DNA of 8,327 nucleotides from an uncultured bacterium (GTDB lineage Bacteria > Bacillota > Clostridia > Oscillospirales > Ruminococcaceae), in the NCBI GenBank assembly GCA_934845495.1, contig CAKWRB010000003.1:23363-31689 (forward strand), written 5' to 3'. A program made the position numbers and the translations under genes. Shown here one piece after another: positions 5,657-8,327 of the stretch. Under the pieces are notes generated by a model. It was given only the letters and a program-made list of their open reading frames with translations. It was not told where the DNA came from and did not search any database. Numbering within the stretch: the first letter of the stretch is position 1; every line of letters starts with the position of its first letter.

Positions 5657-7054
5657 CTACTGCCGGGCGGCCTTTTCGGCCTCGTGCTGGGCCTTTTCTG
5701 TCTCCAGACGGCGGAACAGACGGGCCAGAATGACCACCGCTGCCACAGCCAGCACCAGCTCGGCTACAAACTGGGCATAGCTCAGGCCATAGAGGGGGAA
5801 GAAGTGGTTGAGAATAAACAGGGCCGGGATCTCCAGCACAATCTTACGCAGAATGGCAAAGACCAGCGCATTGCGCCCCAGGCCGGAGGCCTGGAACACA
5901 CCCACCGCCAGGAAATCCATGCCCAGGAAGGGCAGCGCCAGGCAGAAGCCGCGCAGCAGCTTGGCGCCCATCTCGACGATTTCGGGGTTGTTCATGAACA
6001 TGGCCACCAGGTTGTCCGCAAAAATGGAGTAGAGCACCGACACCACCACCAAACCGCTCACCGCCAGCCGGGCGGCAAAGGTGAGGGTGTGTTTCATGCG
6101 GGGAATGTTGTCGCTGGCGTAGTTGTAGCTGATCAGCGGCATAATGCCCTGGCCCAGGCCATTGGCGATGAAGAAGGGCACCTGGTTGATCTTCTGGGCG
6201 ATGCCCATGGCAGCCACCGCATTGGCACCATAGACCGAGGTGAAGTTGTTGAGAATGGTCATGCCGGTGACATTGAGCAGATTCTGGATGGCGGCAGGGA
6301 TCCCCACGGTGCAGACGCCGCCCACGATGCTGCTGTCGAAGCTGAGCTTGCGGGGGTTGATGCAGACATAGGTGCGTCCGCGCTTGAGGAAGAGCAGCAC
6401 CATAAAGTAAAGGCAGGCAAAGCAGTTGGCCAGGAAGGTGGCCAGGCCGGCGCCGGCTGCCCCCATGCCAAAGCCCCAGGGCATGATGAAGATGGGGTCA
6501 AGGACGATGTTGAGCAGGCAGCCGCTCATTGTGCCGATGCTTGCGTGCATCGCAGCGCCCTCCGAGCGGACCAGATATGCCATGACCACGTTGAGGATGG
6601 CAGGAACTGCGCCGCAGATGACCGTCCAGAACAGATAGGAACGGGTTGCCTCCAATGTGGAAGCGTCCGCACCCAGCAGCACCAGCAGCGGCTGCTGGAA
6701 AACAGTGCATAACAAAGAAAAGATGGCGCCGCAGATGACCGAGCAGTAAAAACCGAAGGCGGAGCTGCGGGAAACGGTATCAAAATCCTTTCGTCCCAAA
6801 GCGCGGCTCATCATACTCGAGCTGCCGACACCGAACAGGTTGTTGACAGCATTGAAAGCAAGCAGGACCGGGGCAGCCAAAGTGACAGCGGCGTTCTGAA
6901 TCGGGTCGTTGAGCATTCCTACCCAAAAGGTATCAGCAAGGTTGTAGAGGACCATGACCAGCGAGCTGAGAACAGTGGGAACCGCCAGCTGTGCAACTGC
7001 TTTTGGGATCGGGGTCTGCTCAAACAGAACGACCTTATCGTTGGATTGCTGCAT
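5657..7054 (-). CDS. MATE-family multidrug/cation antiporter
   Basis: Membrane exporter of the MATE (MOP superfamily) DinF/MepA-like branch, 465 residues, a normal length, with two six-helix halves. It exchanges Na+ or H+ for cationic drugs, dyes or metabolites. Seen motifs: NLADTFWVG (38-46) with D41 in TM1, GVGSSSMMSRALGRKD (75-90), LVRSEGAAMHAS (161-172), NIVLDPIFI (182-190) with D186, GMGAAGAGLAT (196-206), and in the second half GIPAAIQN (251-258) and GQGIMPLISYNYAS (301-314). The C-terminal tail is charged (Arg/Lys/Glu). The ATG at 7054 is preceded by TAGGAGA (7064-7070) at 9 nt. It is the first minus-strand gene after the strand switch, with its own promoter. No recognisable regulator gene lies beside it, so the substrate stays open. 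Confidence 0.93.
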   Translation of the reverse strand: MQQSNDKVVLFEQTPIPKAVAQLAVPTVLSSLVMVLYNLADTFWVGMLNDPIQNAAVTLAAPVLLAFNAVNNLFGVGSSSMMSRALGRKDFDTVSRSSAFGFYCSVICGAIFSLLCTVFQQPLLVLLGADASTLEATRSYLFWTVICGAVPAILNVVMAYLVRSEGAAMHASIGTMSGCLLNIVLDPIFIMPWGFGMGAAGAGLATFLANCFACLYFMVLLFLKRGRTYVCINPRKLSFDSSIVGGVCTVGIPAAIQNLLNVTGMTILNNFTSVYGANAVAAMGIAQKINQVPFFIANGLGQGIMPLISYNYASDNIPRMKHTLTFAARLAVSGLVVVSVLYSIFADNLVAMFMNNPEIVEMGAKLLRGFCLALPFLGMDFLAVGVFQASGLGRNALVFAILRKIVLEIPALFILNHFFPLYGLSYAQFVAELVLAVAAVVILARLFRRLETEKAQHEAEKAARQ

Positions 7055-7088
7055 AATTTTTCATCTCCTAAATTTTTTAATATCCTCA

Positions 7089-7117
7089 ATTATAACACTT
7101 TTCAAAAAAAAAAACAA
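7089..7117 (-). promoter_or_regulatory. Promoter of the MATE gene, with an 11-nt T-run in the spacer region
   Basis: On the minus strand, TTGTTT (7112-7117), a 17-nt spacer and TATAAT (7089-7094). The -10 is full consensus and the -35 matches only TTG plus weak positions. A homopolymer of 11 T (7104-7114) covers the end of the -35 and the start of the spacer. Slippage there would change spacer length and so promoter strength. Predicted leader is about 25-30 nt. Confidence 0.65.
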
Positions 7118-7343
7118 GAGAGTGGACAAGCAGCTGCCTTTGCTGTCGGAAGCGTGGACGGAAAGAAAAAATAGTATACAATCAAGTAAAAAGGAAAAGA
7201 CATAGGGAAAAGGAAATGATAACGTTAGTCTAAATATAATAAGATGGGCTTTGATTGATACGATTAAAAGTGTGGGAATTATCAAAACCACTGGGAAAAT
7301 TTATTCGAATCAACGATTCAGTAGGAAAAACCTTGAAATAGTG

Positions 7344-7352
7344 TGATATAAT
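7344..7352 (+). promoter_or_regulatory. Extended -10 promoter of the 118-aa gene
   Basis: TGATATAAT: a full consensus TATAAT at 7347-7352 with TG one base upstream (7344-7345). No good -35 lies at 17 nt, which is usual for extended -10 promoters. TTGAAA at 7333 is too close (8 nt) to serve. Predicted start is near 7359, giving a leader of about 43 nt. Confidence 0.6.
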
Positions 7353-7401
7353 AAAGTAAGAGAAATGTTCTATGTTATAAAACAAAGAATGGAGAATTTA
7401 A

Positions 7402-7758
7402 ATGAAGCAACCAAACGAAAAAGCTCTGTATGTTTTAGATATGGGACCAGACGGGAACACCCAACAATTATGCCTACACATGATGATTCGCCAAGCTCCC
7501 TACAAGCCGGAGCTTTTAGAGCTTTGTTTTCATGACACTGACCGTGGTCACATGATCCGTGGCAAAATGAAAAGTACCCAGGAACACGGCTTCACATGGA
7601 CCGACTGGAGAGGTGATGACTGGACATTCCGAGAAGTTACCATCCAGGAGTTCCGCAACAGCTTGTGGCAATATGTAGGCAACGGCTACGGCATCGCCAA
7701 AGCCATCCATACCACAGAGGACCTGTGGGAATGGTACCGAAAGACATTTCCGATTTAA
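7402..7758 (+). CDS. Hypothetical Trp-rich small protein, 118 aa
   Basis: I do not recognise this family. The protein is soluble, with no signal peptide or membrane segment. It has six tryptophans (W66, W69, W74, W89, W109, W111), with a dense aromatic block FTWTDWRGDDWTF at 64-76 and a C-terminal EDLWEWYRKTF (106-116). An N-terminal segment (8-45) could form beta strands. It reads as a real gene: GGAG at 7391-7394 lies 7 nt before the ATG, an extended -10 promoter stands upstream, and amino-acid use is balanced, unlike the shadow frames. It is flanked by AT-rich non-coding DNA on both sides, opposite in strand to the MATE gene, and is not close enough to the CDF gene for obvious coupling. 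Its base composition is more AT-rich than the left half, consistent with an accessory gene. No clear terminator follows it. Confidence 0.8.
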   Translation: MKQPNEKALYVLDMGPDGNTQQLCLHMMIRQAPYKPELLELCFHDTDRGHMIRGKMKSTQEHGFTWTDWRGDDWTFREVTIQEFRNSLWQYVGNGYGIAKAIHTTEDLWEWYRKTFPI

Positions 7759-8051
7759 TGTTATCCTCCTTTTTTAAAAGTTATATCACCTTTACCGACA
7801 ATCCGAGTAAAAAACAAAGCCCACGATCTTACTTATTACGTGTGAAAAAGAATGTCACGCCAGCAAATGAAGTTTACAGTTTCTGCCTTTCAAAAGTTTT
7901 ATAAAGATAGTATAATAAAACAGCAGCAAGATGAGAAAGGGTGAAAGAGTGGACGAGGACTTTAATAAAATCATACGCGCAACGCCTAAGTGAAGCAGCT
8001 GACCGAATGGGAACAATCGGAACAGATGTTTGACAGGAAAGGTGAAATTGT
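7759..8051 (+). other. AT-rich gap between the 118-aa gene and the CDF gene
   Basis: This 293-bp stretch holds the likely promoter of the CDF gene and its leader. The first part (7759-7885) shows only weak structure, for example GTGTGA/TCACGC near 7840-7860 without a U-tract, so no confident terminator for the 118-aa gene. The second part is covered by short overlapping ORFs (see 7931-8055). Confidence 0.5.
7889..7916 (+). promoter_or_regulatory. Probable promoter of the CDF transporter gene
   Basis: Full consensus TATAAT at 7911-7916, with TTCAAA (7889-7894) as a 4-of-6 -35 box at a 16-nt spacing. Predicted start is near 7923, leaving a leader of about 130 nt, long for a simple gene. The weak -35 would suit activation or a metal-responsive regulator. 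Confidence 0.55.
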
Positions 8052-8055
8052 ATGA
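7931..8055 (+). other. Stacked mini-ORFs in the CDF leader (possible leader peptides or gene remnant)
   Basis: Three short frames overlap here. ATG at 7931 to a stop at 7993 gives 20 aa beginning MRKGERVDEDFNK. GTG at 7941 to a stop at 8033 gives 30 aa beginning VKEWTRTLIK. GTG at 7990 to a stop at 8055 gives 21 aa beginning VKQLTEWEQS; its TGA overlaps the CDF start as ATGA, and its GTG overlaps the stop of the first frame as GTGA. The stop/start overlaps fit translational coupling, but they may be chance or the decay of a former gene. No Shine-Dalgarno is convincing except the one for the CDF gene. Confidence 0.25.
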
Positions 8056-8327
8056 TTAGTGAACGAAAAGAAAAAACGATATTGAGATTGTCCTTTGCGG
8101 CAGGGCTTGCGTTTGCCCTTGCCGAGTTGATCTTTGCCATTTACAGCCACTCGCAATCGGCGCTGACCGACGCGGTGTACGATGCTTCAGAGCTTGTTTT
8201 TATTGCATTGCTGCTGTTTTTGACCCCGTTGTTCCACAAGCCGGTTTCGGAAAAGCACCCATACGGCTACTTTCAGGTGGAGTCCATCTTTTTGATTGTA
8301 AAAGGGGTCATGATGCTTTCGGTTACA
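8052..8327 (+). CDS. Cation diffusion facilitator (CDF) family metal exporter, N-terminal 92 codons, cut by the window edge
   Basis: Proton-coupled efflux carrier for divalent metals such as Zn2+, Fe2+, Co2+ or Mn2+ in the cell membrane. The 92 residues seen cover roughly TM1 to the start of TM3 of a protein usually about 290-400 residues long. TM1 is the Ala/Leu-rich segment after the charged MISERKEK start. TM2 carries SALTDAVYDASE with the D40-x3-D44 pair that matches the TM2 metal site of YiiP (D45, D49). HPYGYFQVES (69-78) is the conserved cytosolic loop before TM3. Having Asp rather than His at the first position is compatible with Fe/Zn/Mn-type sites but does not fix the metal. The ATG at 8052 is set by AAAGGTGA at 8038-8045, about 6 nt upstream. 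No fused regulator is visible. Confidence 0.88.
   Translation, partial: MISERKEKTILRLSFAAGLAFALAELIFAIYSHSQSALTDAVYDASELVFIALLLFLTPLFHKPVSEKHPYGYFQVESIFLIVKGVMMLSVT

Larger units (their letters stand above)
7055..7401. other. AT-rich divergent intergenic region
   Basis: This 347-bp stretch separates the minus-strand block from the plus-strand genes. It holds the MATE promoter at its left end and the promoter of the 118-aa gene at its right end. Between about 7120 and 7330 I find no gene, no known RNA and no strong hairpin; there is only a short inverted repeat GAATC-AAC-GATTC near 7307-7319. The plus strand is unusually purine-rich (runs such as GGAAAAG) from 7160 to 7220. Confidence 0.6.

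Noticed and set aside
7061..7291. 76-codon hydrophobic minus-strand frame over the MATE promoter
   Set aside because: The Leu/Ile/Phe-rich translation comes from AT-rich, purine-biased intergenic DNA. It overlaps the MATE promoter and ribosome binding site, and I saw no family signature.
7665..7904. 79-codon plus-strand frame overlapping the end of the 118-aa gene
   Set aside because: Its first part is a frame-shifted shadow of the 118-aa gene and the rest runs into AT-rich non-coding DNA. There is no ribosome binding site.
7917..8051. Metal riboswitch (NiCo/czcD or Mn type) in the CDF leader
   Set aside because: The position would suit one, but I could not match the conserved junction sequences or a four-way junction. 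A covariance-model search would be needed to reopen this.

Overview
The window looks like chromosomal DNA of a strictly anaerobic, Gram-positive gut-type Firmicute, most likely of the Faecalibacterium/Gemmiger/Subdoligranulum kind (Oscillospiraceae). This is inferred from the GC-rich coding DNA, near-consensus sigma-A promoters, AGGAGG-type ribosome binding sites, classical hairpin/U-tract terminators and an anaerobe-type flavodiiron oxygen reductase. No rRNA, tRNA, CRISPR array, insertion sequence or phage gene is visible.

Positions 1-7054 carry five genes, all on the minus strand. Reading along that strand from right to left they are: a MATE-family multidrug/cation antiporter (5657-7054), a flavodiiron protein FprA (4267-5472), two paralogous APC-superfamily amino-acid permeases in tandem (2625-3965 and 906-2231), and the first 257 codons of peptidase T (1-771, cut by the left edge). 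They are mostly single-gene transcription units. Both permeases and pepT have a recognisable promoter, and fprA and both permeases end in strong hairpins. PepT releases amino acids from tripeptides and the permeases move amino acids, so the left half is plausibly a peptide/amino-acid use neighbourhood. FprA removes O2 (or NO), and the MATE pump exports toxic compounds.

Positions 7055-7401 are an AT-rich divergent intergenic region, where the coding strand flips. To its right lie a small orphan gene for a Trp-rich 118-residue soluble protein (7402-7758), a 293-bp AT-rich gap, and the start of a cation diffusion facilitator (CDF) metal exporter (8052 to the right edge), both on the plus strand. 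This right part is more AT-rich than the left and looks more accessory.

The coding content is mostly ordinary metabolism and transport; I do not see an undescribed multi-gene system. The points most worth a second look are non-coding: a perfect 15-bp inverted repeat between fprA and the upstream permease, an 8-bp direct repeat 31 bp apart behind a near-perfect promoter, a palindrome in the fprA promoter region, stacked mini-ORFs before the CDF gene, and the orphan 118-aa gene.
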